From Hymenobacter puniceus (GTDB lineage: Bacteria; Bacteroidota; Bacteroidia; Cytophagales; Hymenobacteraceae), in assembly GCF_014333525.1 (NCBI RefSeq), contig NZ_JACSCX010000001.1, forward strand, positions 248,001 to 312,000: DNA of 64,000 bases, given 5' to 3'. This document shows, piece after piece, positions 17,953 to 26,173 of this stretch; position 1 is the stretch's first letter; every line of letters begins with the position of its first letter. A program made the position numbers and the translations under genes. The notes below the pieces were generated by a model. The model was not told where the DNA came from and ran no database searches. It saw nothing but the letters and a program-made list of their open reading frames with translations.

Positions 17953-20412
17953 CTACTGCACTTCTACACTGTGCGCGGGTGCTACCGGCGCTTCATCGCG
18001 CACGACCAGCGGCATTGGGTGCGACACCAGTTCATCCAGCAGGGCTACCCGCAGCACGTCGTCTACCCGGTCAGCGTAATGGATGGTGAGGTCCTTGACG
18101 TATTCGGCGGGAATTTCCTCGATGTCCTTGCGGTTTTTCTGGCACAGGATAATGTCGCGGATACCAGCGCGCTTGGCGGCCAGAATCTTCTCCTTGATGC
18201 CGCCTACCGGCAGCACCTTCCCGCGTAGCGTGATTTCGCCGGTCATAGCCAGGTGGCTCCGGATTTTGCGCTGCGTGAACACCGAGGCAATGCTGGTGAA
18301 GATTGCAATACCGGCGCTGGGCCCGTCTTTAGGGACGGCGCCTTCGGGGAAGTGAATATGCAGGTCGTACTGGTCGAAAAGGCGGTAGTCGATGCCTAGC
18401 TCGTCGGCGCGGCTGCGCAGGTAGCTGAGCGCCGTAATGGCCGATTCCTTCATCACGTCGCCAAGCTGGCCCGACAGCGTGAGCTTGCCGCGGCCCCGGC
18501 TCAACAAACTCTCAATAAACAGAATGTCGCCGCCCACGCTGGTCCAGGCCAGGCCCGTTACCACGCCGGCCGTTTCGTTGTCCTGGTACAGGTCCCGGTC
18601 GAAGGTAGCCGAGCCGAGGATGCGGGTAATATCTTTAGGCTCCAGCGCCGCCGGAAAGTCCTCCTTCATAGCCTTGCTCTTGGCAATGTTGCGTACCACG
18701 GCACCCAGCTTGCGCTCCAAGCTGCGCACGCCACTTTCACGGGTGTAGTCGTCTATCACGCGCGAAAGAGCGGGCGTGGTGATGGCTACATCTTTGGTGC
18801 TGAGGCCGTGGTCGGTGAGGAGTTTGGGCCAGAGGTGTTTTTTGGCAATCTGGGTTTTCTCCTCCAGCGTGTAGCCCGTCAGGTCGATGATTTCCATTCG
18901 GTCACGCAGGGCGGGCTGAATGGTTTCCAGCGAGTTAGCCGTAGCAATGAACAGCACCCGGCTCAGGTCGTACTCCACCTCCAGGTAGTTGTCGGTGAAG
19001 GTGGAGTTCTGCTCGGGGTCCAGCACTTCTAGCAGCGCCGAGCTGGGATCTCCGCGGAAGTCGGAGGCCAGCTTGTCGATTTCGTCGAGCACAATCACGG
19101 GGTTGGACGCACCGGCTTTCTTGATCTGGGCGATAATACGGCCAGGCATGGCGCCCACATAGGTCTTGCGGTGCCCCCGGATTTCGGCTTCGTCGCGGAC
19201 GCCGCCGAGGCTCATGCGCACGTATTTGCGGCCCAGCGCCTTGGCAATGGAGCGGCCGAGGCTGGTTTTGCCCACGCCGGGCGGGCCATAGAGGCACAGA
19301 ATCGGGGCTTTCAGGTCCTGCTTCAGCTTAAGCACCGCCAGATACTCAATGATGCGCTCCTTCACCTTTTCCATGCCGTAGTGGTCGGCATCGAGAATTT
19401 TCTTGGTGCGCTTCAGATTGAAGTTATCCTTGGTTTGCTCGGCCCACGGCAGATCCAGCAGAAACTCCACGTAGTTCACACTCAGCGGATACTCAGCAGC
19501 CTGCGGGTTCACGCGGCCCAGCTTGTCCAGTTCCTTGGCAAAGTGCTTGGCCACCGATTCCGGCCACTGCTTGAGCTTGGCCCGCTGCCGGAACTTGTCC
19601 AGCTCCTGGTCCGGGCTGTCGCCGCCGCCCAACTCGTCCTGCAGCACCTTGATTTGCTGGCGCAGGAAATAGTCGCGCTGCTGCTGGTCGATGTCGGTAT
19701 GAACCTTGGTATGGATTTCGTGCTTGATTTCCAGATGCTGGATTTCCTTGAGCATCAGTTCCAGCAGCATGGTGCCGCGCTCCACGCCGTCGTTGATTTC
19801 CAGCAGCTTTTGCTTCTGCCCCACTTCCACATTTATGTTGGAACTAAGAAAATGCGTCAGAAACGACGGTGACTCGATGTTGTCGAGGGCCACCTGGGCT
19901 TCCTGCGGAATCTCGGGGTTGAGCTTGAGCATCTTGGCGGCCGCGTCTTTCAAGGATGCCACCAGCGCCTTCACTTCCTTGGAAGTCTTATCGGGGAATA
20001 TTTCCGGGGCGTAGCTGACGCGGGCCGTGAGGTAAGGTGTGCTTTGTAGTTCCTCCTCAATCTGAAAGCGCGACTGACCCTGGATGATGATGGTAGTGTT
20101 GCCGTCGGGCAGCACCAGCAGCTTCAGAATCTTGGCCATGGTGCCCACCTGGTATAGGTCGACCAGCGTGGGGTCGTCGTGCTGGTTGTTTTTCTGCGCT
20201 ACTACCCCGATAATTTTGTTGCCCCGGTAGGCTTTGCGAACCAGCCGGATACTCTTCTTGCGTGTGACGGTGACGGGCAGCACCACCCCCGGAAACAGCA
20301 CGGTATTGCGTACCGGTAGCAGCGGCAGGGTTTCAGGTGACTCCTGGCCGTTGAGCGGCTGGTCGGGGTCGGCAGCCACAATGGATACGATATCAGAAGA
20401 GTCGTCGGTCAT
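17953..20412 (-). CDS. lon: ATP-dependent endopeptidase Lon
   Basis: Lon is the cytoplasmic AAA+ serine protease that removes misfolded and regulatory proteins. From the chosen start ([10 protein letters not shown]) it has 819 residues; an in-frame methionine 14 codons upstream is possible. Domains in order are the N-terminal LON substrate-recognition domain (about 30-220), a coiled-coil region, the AAA+ module with Walker A GPPGVGKT (about 376-383) and Walker B VIVLDEID (about 439-446), and the protease domain with the catalytic serine in PKDGPSAG (about Ser699) and the lysine in GGIKEK (about Lys740). All catalytic features are intact. The gene runs divergently from the PorE-like gene. Confidence 0.97.
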   Translation of the reverse strand: MTDDSSDIVSIVAADPDQPLNGQESPETLPLLPVRNTVLFPGVVLPVTVTRKKSIRLVRKAYRGNKIIGVVAQKNNQHDDPTLVDLYQVGTMAKILKLLVLPDGNTTIIIQGQSRFQIEEELQSTPYLTARVSYAPEIFPDKTSKEVKALVASLKDAAAKMLKLNPEIPQEAQVALDNIESPSFLTHFLSSNINVEVGQKQKLLEINDGVERGTMLLELMLKEIQHLEIKHEIHTKVHTDIDQQQRDYFLRQQIKVLQDELGGGDSPDQELDKFRQRAKLKQWPESVAKHFAKELDKLGRVNPQAAEYPLSVNYVEFLLDLPWAEQTKDNFNLKRTKKILDADHYGMEKVKERIIEYLAVLKLKQDLKAPILCLYGPPGVGKTSLGRSIAKALGRKYVRMSLGGVRDEAEIRGHRKTYVGAMPGRIIAQIKKAGASNPVIVLDEIDKLASDFRGDPSSALLEVLDPEQNSTFTDNYLEVEYDLSRVLFIATANSLETIQPALRDRMEIIDLTGYTLEEKTQIAKKHLWPKLLTDHGLSTKDVAITTPALSRVIDDYTRESGVRSLERKLGAVVRNIAKSKAMKEDFPAALEPKDITRILGSATFDRDLYQDNETAGVVTGLAWTSVGGDILFIESLLSRGRGKLTLSGQLGDVMKESAITALSYLRSRADELGIDYRLFDQYDLHIHFPEGAVPKDGPSAGIAIFTSIASVFTQRKIRSHLAMTGEITLRGKVLPVGGIKEKILAAKRAGIRDIILCQKNRKDIEEIPAEYVKDLTIHYADRVDDVLRVALLDELVSHPMPLVVRDEAPVAPAHSVEVQ

Positions 20413-20664
20413 CAGCAGGAAAGGCGAGGAGAAGGCAGCAGGAAGAGAAGGCATATACGCGAATCAAAGCAAAAGCGGTAGACGGTGCCAGAATGACAGC
20501 ACCAGGGCCATTAGCCCAGGCTGCAGCACGCCTGCTACCGAATATACGGGTTTGACAAGCGCCGTGCCACCACGCCTTGGGCCCATTGTGTGCGCCGCGC
20601 TGGCACCCGGTCCGGCCACTCCGGCAGACCCGTCGGCGCATAGTGGGGTATACCTGAAAATTCC

Positions 20665-20672
20665 TATTTTTG
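20665..20672 (+). promoter_or_regulatory. Putative -7 element before the PorE-like gene
   Basis: TATTTTTG matches the Bacteroidota -7 consensus TAnnTTTG and lies 44 bases before the start codon at 20717. No clear -33 TTG was found. The intergenic stretch 20413-20716 (304 bases, between the divergent lon and PorE-like genes) shows no other recognisable element. Confidence 0.45.
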
Positions 20673-20716
20673 ACGTCCCGCGCCGCCCCCGGCCGGCTCC
20701 GGTGCCTTATCCTGCT

Positions 20717-22702
20717 ATGTCCCGCTCGTTTCGCTGTTTTTTATTGCTGCTGTGGCTGGTTGGGCTGCCCCTAGTTTCACAGAGCCAGAAGATCATCAAT
20801 GCCCGCACCCGCGTAGCGCGGGCCCGCCCCGACCTCAACCCCACGTTTCCGAACATCAATCGGCTGGCTTTCTACGAAAATAAAAAGGAGCTGAAAGCCA
20901 TTCAGAAAGCTGAAAAGCGCAAGCAATGGCGCCAAGCGCGCGTATTGCTGGGCGAGTACGTGGGCAAGTTCGGCATCGAGAATTTCTACAAGAACACCCC
21001 GATGCTGTGGCGCATGGCCCAGCTCTGGGAAAAGGAAGGCGACCAAGAGCGCGCCAAAGCCTACTACCGCTTGGCCCTCAAGCACCACCGCCAGGACGTG
21101 CAGAAAATCCAGCTCTACTACGACTCACTGGAGCAGAAAACGGCCGATTTCTACGTGCCGCTGAAGGTGTACTATGAATTGGTGGAATACCGCAAGAATA
21201 TCGTGGCTTTCCGCCCACCCAAGGGCGTGCTCACCACCATGGGCGACGCCGTAAACTCCGCGGTGGAAGACTATGGCCCTACCCTGAACCCCGATGCCAG
21301 CATGCTCCTGTTTTCGTCGAAGCGCAAGGTGCGCGGCGGCATCAAGCAGGTGATTGACGAGGATTTGTACGTGTCGCGCAAGGATGGCGAAATGTGGACC
21401 GACGCCGAGCCGCTGCCCAAGCCCATCAACTCGCCCTACAACGAAGGCTCGGCCTGCTTCACCAAAGACGGCAAAACCATTTATTTCGCGCGGTGCGAAT
21501 GCCCCAGCTGCCACGGCAACTGCGACCTATTCACGTCGACGTTCCAGAACGGGCAATGGAGCGTGCCCAAAAGCCTGGGCACGCAGGTGAATTCCGGCGC
21601 CTGGGACTCGCAGCCCACCCTTTCGCGCGGCGAGGACACGCTGTATTTCGCCTCCGACCGGCTCGGCGGCTTCGGGCTGTCGGACATCTGGTACACCTAT
21701 AAAACCAAGAACGGGCAGTGGGCCAAAGCCATGAACATGGGCCCAGTGGTAAACACGCGCGAAAGCGAGGTTAGTCCCTTTTTCCACCCGCTCTACAACG
21801 TGCTGTACTTCAGCTCGCGCGGGCAACTGCTCAACTACGGCGACTTCGACATCTACAAAACGTACCGCACGCAGGGCCGCTGGCAGGAACCCAAAAACAT
21901 CGGTCCGCTCGTGAACGGCAAGGGCTCGGAGTACTACTTCACCATCGACAGCGAGTCGAAGAACCTGTATTATGCCCGCTCTGAGGAAAAGGAGATGAAA
22001 AACCTGGACCTCTTCTCCTTCCCGCTGCCGATGGAGGCGCAGCCGCTGGCCACTACGCACGTGGAGGGGATGCTCATGGATTCCGTGAGCCGCAAGCCGC
22101 TGGGTGGCATCGTTACGATTGTGGACACCGACAACGGTATTGAGGTGGCGGCTAAATACCTGCGGCCCGACGGCTCGTTTGACTTCGACCTGATTGATGG
22201 CTCGCACTACGTGATGATCATTCAGAGCCCCGATTTCTTCAGTCTGGAAAAGAAGTTTGAGCTGAAAGGCGACACAGTGATGAAGCTCATGACCAACTCG
22301 ATTGACTACGGCCTGCCGCTGATTTTCCAGAATATTGAGTTCGACCAGGACAAGTCGCACATCCGGACTTCCATGCAGCCCATCCTGGACCGGATTGCGC
22401 TATTTATGGTCGACCACCCCACGTTCCGCCTCAGTATCACGGGCCACACCGACTCTAAGGGCGACCCGGACTTCAACGAGCGGCTCTCGCAGGAGCGCGC
22501 CGAATCCATCCGGCGCTACATCGAGCAGAAGGGCAAGCTCAAACCCAACCGCATCGACAGTTTCGGCTACGGCTCTACCAAGCCGCTGAAAGAGGAAATC
22601 ACCGACGAAGACGCCAAAACTAACCGCCGCGTGGAGTTCCGCCTCATCAGGCCCGACGGCGACGATAAGAAGCCGGCTGATGGCGGCGCGGACTGGAAAT
22701 AG
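20717..22702 (+). CDS. PorE-like protein: TPR, PD40 beta-propeller, CRD and OmpA-C domains
   Basis: The 661-residue exported protein has, in order, a signal peptide (1-23, ending VSQSQ), TPR-like helices (about 55-140), WD40-like PD40 propeller blades (about 185-435, with LNPDASMLLFSSKR and similar repeats), a carboxypeptidase-regulatory-like domain (about 447-520) and a C-terminal OmpA peptidoglycan-binding domain (about 535-645, NIEFDQDKSHIR, ITGHTDSKGD, NRRVEFRLI). This domain order is that of PorE, a periplasmic type IX secretion component, and the PorQ-like gene is 3 kb away. PorE is described as a lipoprotein, but no lipobox cysteine is seen here. A cysteine cluster CECPSCHGNC (260-269) sits inside the propeller. 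Extension to an upstream start at 20234 would overlap lon and is rejected. Confidence 0.8.
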   Translation: MSRSFRCFLLLLWLVGLPLVSQSQKIINARTRVARARPDLNPTFPNINRLAFYENKKELKAIQKAEKRKQWRQARVLLGEYVGKFGIENFYKNTPMLWRMAQLWEKEGDQERAKAYYRLALKHHRQDVQKIQLYYDSLEQKTADFYVPLKVYYELVEYRKNIVAFRPPKGVLTTMGDAVNSAVEDYGPTLNPDASMLLFSSKRKVRGGIKQVIDEDLYVSRKDGEMWTDAEPLPKPINSPYNEGSACFTKDGKTIYFARCECPSCHGNCDLFTSTFQNGQWSVPKSLGTQVNSGAWDSQPTLSRGEDTLYFASDRLGGFGLSDIWYTYKTKNGQWAKAMNMGPVVNTRESEVSPFFHPLYNVLYFSSRGQLLNYGDFDIYKTYRTQGRWQEPKNIGPLVNGKGSEYYFTIDSESKNLYYARSEEKEMKNLDLFSFPLPMEAQPLATTHVEGMLMDSVSRKPLGGIVTIVDTDNGIEVAAKYLRPDGSFDFDLIDGSHYVMIIQSPDFFSLEKKFELKGDTVMKLMTNSIDYGLPLIFQNIEFDQDKSHIRTSMQPILDRIALFMVDHPTFRLSITGHTDSKGDPDFNERLSQERAESIRRYIEQKGKLKPNRIDSFGYGSTKPLKEEITDEDAKTNRRVEFRLIRPDGDDKKPADGGADWK

Positions 22703-22878
22703 CTGTCATTGCGAGGACGAAGGACAAAGCAATCCTTCCTCTCAGAGAGTTAATCAACCCTAGCAGACAAGCCCTCCGGCTATAGGCTGCTAACCTACTG
22801 CCGGAGGTCTTTCTGTTAAGGGTAGTTTAGAGCATGGAGAGGAAGGATTGCCACGGCCTTCGTCCTCGCAATGACAGC
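22702..22878. repeat. GTCATTGCGAGG-type long inverted repeat
   Basis: Arms of 42 bases (22702-22743 and 22837-22878; GTCATTGCGAGGACGAAGG.. and its near-perfect complement, about four mismatches) enclose a second hairpin CCTCCGGC (22773-22780) / GCCGGAGG (22800-22807). The left arm starts at the stop codon of the PorE-like gene and the right arm ends 5 bases before the convergent DUF6702 gene. It fills the whole intergenic gap. Confidence 0.85.
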
Positions 22879-22882
22879 GAGC

Positions 22883-23380
22883 TTACCAGCTGAATTTCTG
22901 GGTTTCCTCGCCGTCGCGGAACAGCTGGCTTTGCTTTTTGCCGCCGGCTTCCAGGTTCACAATATTCATTTGGTCGGGGAACTGATCGAGCAGCAGCGTA
23001 TTGCGCAGCGTAAAGCCGGTGAGTGGCCGGGCAGCCTTCAGCGTGAAGTACAGCCAGTGGGCGTCGCGCTCCTTTTGCAAGCCCAGCAGCTGCAGCGGCA
23101 GCGTTTCACCGGGCCGGGCGCCAAATACCAGCGACTTGCGCAGCAGTGCCACCGTTAGCTGCTGCACCAGCGGCTTGGACGTCTGGTCGAGGTTGATGGG
23201 CGTGGGCTGGCCCACCGACAGGGCCTTTTCAAAGTCGTCGGTGAAGACTTTCAGGGCCACTTCCAGCTGCTGCTTGGCTGGGTTGTAGCGCACATCCAGA
23301 ATACTGGCGTGGTAGGTATGGGCCCACACCGTGAGCGAGGCCAGCAGCAGCGCGGAAAACAACAGAAGCTTACGAAACAT
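22883..23380 (-). CDS. DUF6702 family exported protein
   Basis: The 165-residue protein has a cleavable signal peptide (MFRKLLLFSALLLASLTVWA, cut before HTYHASI). The mature part matches the pattern of DUF6702: an N-terminal strand with ILDVRYNPAKQQLEVALKVF followed by TDDFEKAL, then a beta-rich body ending in a short charged tail. The family is restricted mostly to Bacteroidota and has no assigned function. The start was placed at the second of two adjacent methionines (23380/23383) because the longer open frame up to 23530 would run over a good -7 promoter element at 23494-23501. It is divergent from pgi. Confidence 0.75.
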   Translation of the reverse strand: MFRKLLLFSALLLASLTVWAHTYHASILDVRYNPAKQQLEVALKVFTDDFEKALSVGQPTPINLDQTSKPLVQQLTVALLRKSLVFGARPGETLPLQLLGLQKERDAHWLYFTLKAARPLTGFTLRNTLLLDQFPDQMNIVNLEAGGKKQSQLFRDGEETQKFSW

Positions 23381-23493
23381 CATACGGAGTTGAGAAAGTA
23401 ACACCCGCCGAGGCGATAATCGTGCCGCGGTAAGTAGGGTGCGGGCAGGAAGCCGTAGCGCCTGCACCAGACGCATTTCGCAGGCTGCGGCTG

Positions 23494-23501
23494 CAAAAGT
23501 A
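23494..23501 (-). promoter_or_regulatory. Putative -7 element for the DUF6702 gene
   Basis: Read on the minus strand the octamer is TACTTTTG, a full match to TAnnTTTG. It sits back to back with the pgi element at 23513-23520. No obvious -33 element. Confidence 0.45.
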
Positions 23502-23512
23502 ATGGGCTTCTC

Positions 23513-23520
23513 TACCTTTG
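23513..23520 (+). promoter_or_regulatory. Putative -7 element for pgi
   Basis: TACCTTTG fully matches TAnnTTTG and lies 88 bases upstream of the pgi start codon, 11 bases from the divergent element at 23494-23501. Confidence 0.45.
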
Positions 23521-23608
23521 CGGCGGACACTGCGCGGCGGCGCCCTACAATTATCAGCAGGCACTACCGCAACACGTCCTATTCTCGCAACACTCCAACT
23601 GACCCGAT

Positions 23609-25345
23609 ATGGCTCACGACACCACTTCTTCTTCTATTCCGGCCATGACCATGCAGCTTGGCGCTTACCAGGCCGCCGTCGACAGCAAGCTGCAGGAATT
23701 CAGCGCCAAAAACTTCACGGCCGGTTTCTGGCAGAAGCAGGCCGACCTATGGGTGCAGGACGCCGAGGCCCAGCAGAGCCTGCGCAGTTTCATGGGCTGG
23801 CTGCGCGTAGCCGAAACCATGCTGCCGCGGGTAGCCGAAATTCAGGAATTTGCGCAGGAAGTGAAAGCCGCCGGCTTCAAGCACGTAGTGGTGATGGGCA
23901 TGGGCGGCAGCACCATGACGCCCATCGTGTTCAAGCAGGCCTTTGAGCAAAGCGCCGACGGCCTGCCGCTGTCGGTGCTGGACACCACCAACCCCGGCTC
24001 GGTGCGCGAAATCGAAGCCGCTGTGCCATTAACTGAAACGCTGTTTGTGGTAGCCAGCAAATCGGGCACCACGGCCGAGCCGCTGGCTTTCGGCGACTAC
24101 TTCTACGCTCGCCTCAAAGAGCTGAAAGGCGATAAGGCCGGCGAAAACTTCGTAGCCATCACCGACCCCGGCTCCAAGTTCGTAACCCAAGCCACCAACG
24201 AAGGCTACCGCCGCATTTTCCTGAATTTCAGCGAAGTGGGCGGCCGGTTCTCGGCTCTCTCCTATTTCGGTTTGGTACCAGCCGCACTGTACGGCATTGA
24301 CATCAAAACGCTGCTGGAGCGCGCCATTGGCATGATGCAAGCCAGCGGCTCCGCGGGCGACGTAGCCGACAACCCTGGCCTGGAGCTGGGCGTGGCGCTG
24401 GGCGTACTGGCGCAGCAGGGCCGCGACAAGCTCACGCTGGTGGTGCCCGCTGGCCTCTCCGACTTTGGCTTGTGGCTAGAGCAGCTGGTGGCTGAAAGCA
24501 CCGGCAAGGAAGGCAAAGGCATCCTGCCGCTGGCCGGCGACCCGCTCAGCAGCCCCGAGGTGTACGGCCAGGATCGGGTGTTCGTGTACGTGGGCTACAA
24601 AGGCCAGCCCGACGCCGAAAACCGCCAGAAAGTAGCCGCACTGCAGGCTGCGGGCCATCCGGTCATCACCATTCTGCTCCATGATGCGCTGGATTTAGGC
24701 CAGGAGTTCTTCCGCTGGGAAGTGGCAACGGCCGTAGCCAGCGCCGTGCTGCAACTCAACCCCTTCGATCAGCCCAACGTGCAAGCCGCCAAAACCGCCA
24801 CCGACCAACTGATGAAAGTGGTAGTGGAAAAAGGCGCTCTTCCCCAAACCAGCGCCCCCACATTGGAACAGGATGGCTTGGCCTACTACACCAGCGTAGC
24901 CGGCGCCACTGCCCCCGACGTATTACGCGCCTTCTTCAATCAGGCCCAAGCCGGCGACTACCTCTGCATTCAGGCCTACCTGATGGAAACGCCGGCCTTG
25001 AACGCCGAACTGGATGAGCTGCGGGCTTTGGTGCAGCAGCGCAAACATATTGCCACGGCAGCCGGCTACGGGCCGCGTTTCCTGCACTCCACCGGCCAGT
25101 ACCACAAAGGCGGCCCCGACACCGGCCTGTTCCTGCAAATCACCACCGACCACAAGCAGGACCTGGCCCTGCCCGGCCGCCCCTACACGTTCGGCACGTT
25201 CCAGAACGCTCAGGCCGCCGGCGACCTGCAGGCCCTCCACGATTACAACCGCCGCACGCTGCGCGTGCACCTCGGCCAAGCCGGCGAAGAGGCCGGAGTA
25301 GCCAAGTTGCTACAGAACCTGCGCACGGCCCTGACGGCCGAGTAA
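23609..25345 (+). CDS. pgi: Glucose-6-phosphate isomerase (transaldolase/PGI-fusion type)
   Basis: The enzyme interconverts glucose-6-phosphate and fructose-6-phosphate in glycolysis and gluconeogenesis. The 578-residue product carries sugar-isomerase (SIS) folds: VVMGMGGSTMTP (about 90-101), the phosphate-binding VVASKSGTTAEP (about 148-159), AITDPGSKF and NFSEVGGRFSALSYFGLVPA. These strings resemble the PGI half of bifunctional transaldolase/PGI proteins more than the E. coli enzyme, but no transaldolase domain is present. It stands alone, with a putative promoter 88 bases upstream and a 19-base-pair terminator after it. Confidence 0.87.
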   Translation: MAHDTTSSSIPAMTMQLGAYQAAVDSKLQEFSAKNFTAGFWQKQADLWVQDAEAQQSLRSFMGWLRVAETMLPRVAEIQEFAQEVKAAGFKHVVVMGMGGSTMTPIVFKQAFEQSADGLPLSVLDTTNPGSVREIEAAVPLTETLFVVASKSGTTAEPLAFGDYFYARLKELKGDKAGENFVAITDPGSKFVTQATNEGYRRIFLNFSEVGGRFSALSYFGLVPAALYGIDIKTLLERAIGMMQASGSAGDVADNPGLELGVALGVLAQQGRDKLTLVVPAGLSDFGLWLEQLVAESTGKEGKGILPLAGDPLSSPEVYGQDRVFVYVGYKGQPDAENRQKVAALQAAGHPVITILLHDALDLGQEFFRWEVATAVASAVLQLNPFDQPNVQAAKTATDQLMKVVVEKGALPQTSAPTLEQDGLAYYTSVAGATAPDVLRAFFNQAQAGDYLCIQAYLMETPALNAELDELRALVQQRKHIATAAGYGPRFLHSTGQYHKGGPDTGLFLQITTDHKQDLALPGRPYTFGTFQNAQAAGDLQALHDYNRRTLRVHLGQAGEEAGVAKLLQNLRTALTAE

Positions 25346-25366
25346 CGCGAAGTTCGCCATTACCCG

Positions 25367-25408
25367 AAACAGAAAGAGGCTTGCCGGTTGGCAAGCCTCT
25401 TTCTGTTT
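25367..25408. terminator. Bidirectional terminator between pgi and the cupin gene
   Basis: A perfect 19-base-pair stem (25367-25385 and 25390-25408, AAACAGAAAGAGGCTTGCC and complement) with a 4-base loop has A/T tracts on both sides. Confidence 0.92.
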
Positions 25409-25445
25409 AACTCAAATGCAAAGCAGTGCGTTGATACTATTCACA

Positions 25446-25483
25446 AAATCCGTGCAATCCGCTAAAATCCGTGCTAATCCGTG
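25446..25483. repeat. Short periodic AATCCG repeat
   Basis: AATCCG occurs four times at 25447, 25456, 25466 and 25476, i.e. every 9-10 bases, within variants of AAATCCGTGC. It ends 3 bases before the stop codon of the cupin gene. Confidence 0.7.
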
Positions 25484-25486
25484 ATT

Positions 25487-25993
25487 CTAGCGGCCGAAGT
25501 CGTCCTGTACGCGCACGATATCGTCTTCGTCGGAGGGCTGCGTGACATCCGTATGCTGCCAGATTTCAGCCAGCACGCCCCAGCAGTCCAGGCCCACGAG
25601 GCGGTGCCGCTCGCCCTGGCGCAACGTTATGGTTTCGCCGGGCTGGTAAGTATTCAACTCGCCTTCGTCATCGGTATTGCTCGTCACCACGCCCACCGGC
25701 CCTTCCACTACGCGCCAGATTTCGGCGCGGCGGTGGTGGTACTGCCACGAGAGGCGCTTGCCGGGTTCTACCAGCAGCACCTTTGGGCTGAGCCTACCGG
25801 AAATGCGCAATGTATCCACCGAAAGGCTGTCAAAATAAGCATCGGCAAAATGCTGGGCCTGGTCTTCGTCAATCACAAAGAAGCCGCCCCACGGCCGGGC
25901 CTGGTCTTTCTTGTTGATGGTAAAGCCTTGCTGCACTAATTTCTGCTCGGTGTGCTGAAACAGCTGCGTTTTTTGCTCTTCGAGGGTGCTCAT
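25487..25993 (-). CDS. Cupin-fold protein similar to mannose-6-phosphate isomerase type II domain
   Basis: The 168-residue protein starts with a helical segment (STLEEQKTQLFQHTEQKLVQ) and contains a single cupin barrel. The RPWGGFFVI string and the metal-ligand region YHHRRAEIWRVVEGPVGV, PGETITLRQGERHRL match the C-terminal cupin of type II phosphomannose isomerases/guanylyltransferases. No nucleotidyltransferase domain is attached. A sugar-phosphate isomerase or sugar-binding role is therefore plausible but unproven. The start at 25993 was preferred to an upstream methionine that adds a hydrophobic string unlike the family. It follows rseP on the same strand beyond a terminator. Confidence 0.75.
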   Translation of the reverse strand: MSTLEEQKTQLFQHTEQKLVQQGFTINKKDQARPWGGFFVIDEDQAQHFADAYFDSLSVDTLRISGRLSPKVLLVEPGKRLSWQYHHRRAEIWRVVEGPVGVVTSNTDDEGELNTYQPGETITLRQGERHRLVGLDCWGVLAEIWQHTDVTQPSDEDDIVRVQDDFGR

Positions 25994-26041
25994 CAAGAAA
26001 AGGAAAACTGGGAATGGTAGCGGGAATTTCAGCAAGAAAGC

Positions 26042-26091
26042 AAAACGCCTGACAACAGTCTGTACAAATACAAACTATCGTCAGGCGTTTT
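26042..26091 (-). terminator. Terminator downstream of rseP
   Basis: AAAACGCCTGAC (26042-26053) pairs perfectly with GTCAGGCGTTTT (26080-26091). It lies 83 bases after the rseP stop codon on the minus strand and ends in T's in that direction. Confidence 0.7.
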
Positions 26092-26173
26092 CCAGCGTCA
26101 CTCGAGCTGCCATACTGCTTCTATCTGAATAGCAGCATATAGCTCAGCTGTGAGCCAGTAGTTCAGCGGCAAC

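Noticed and set aside
20234-20716. N-terminal extension of the PorE-like protein
   Set aside because: It would overlap the divergent lon gene, lacks a signal peptide at its start, and skips the good start at 20717.
22702-22878. CRISPR-like array
   Set aside because: The repeats are inverted, not direct, there are no unique spacers of constant length, and no cas genes are present anywhere in the window.
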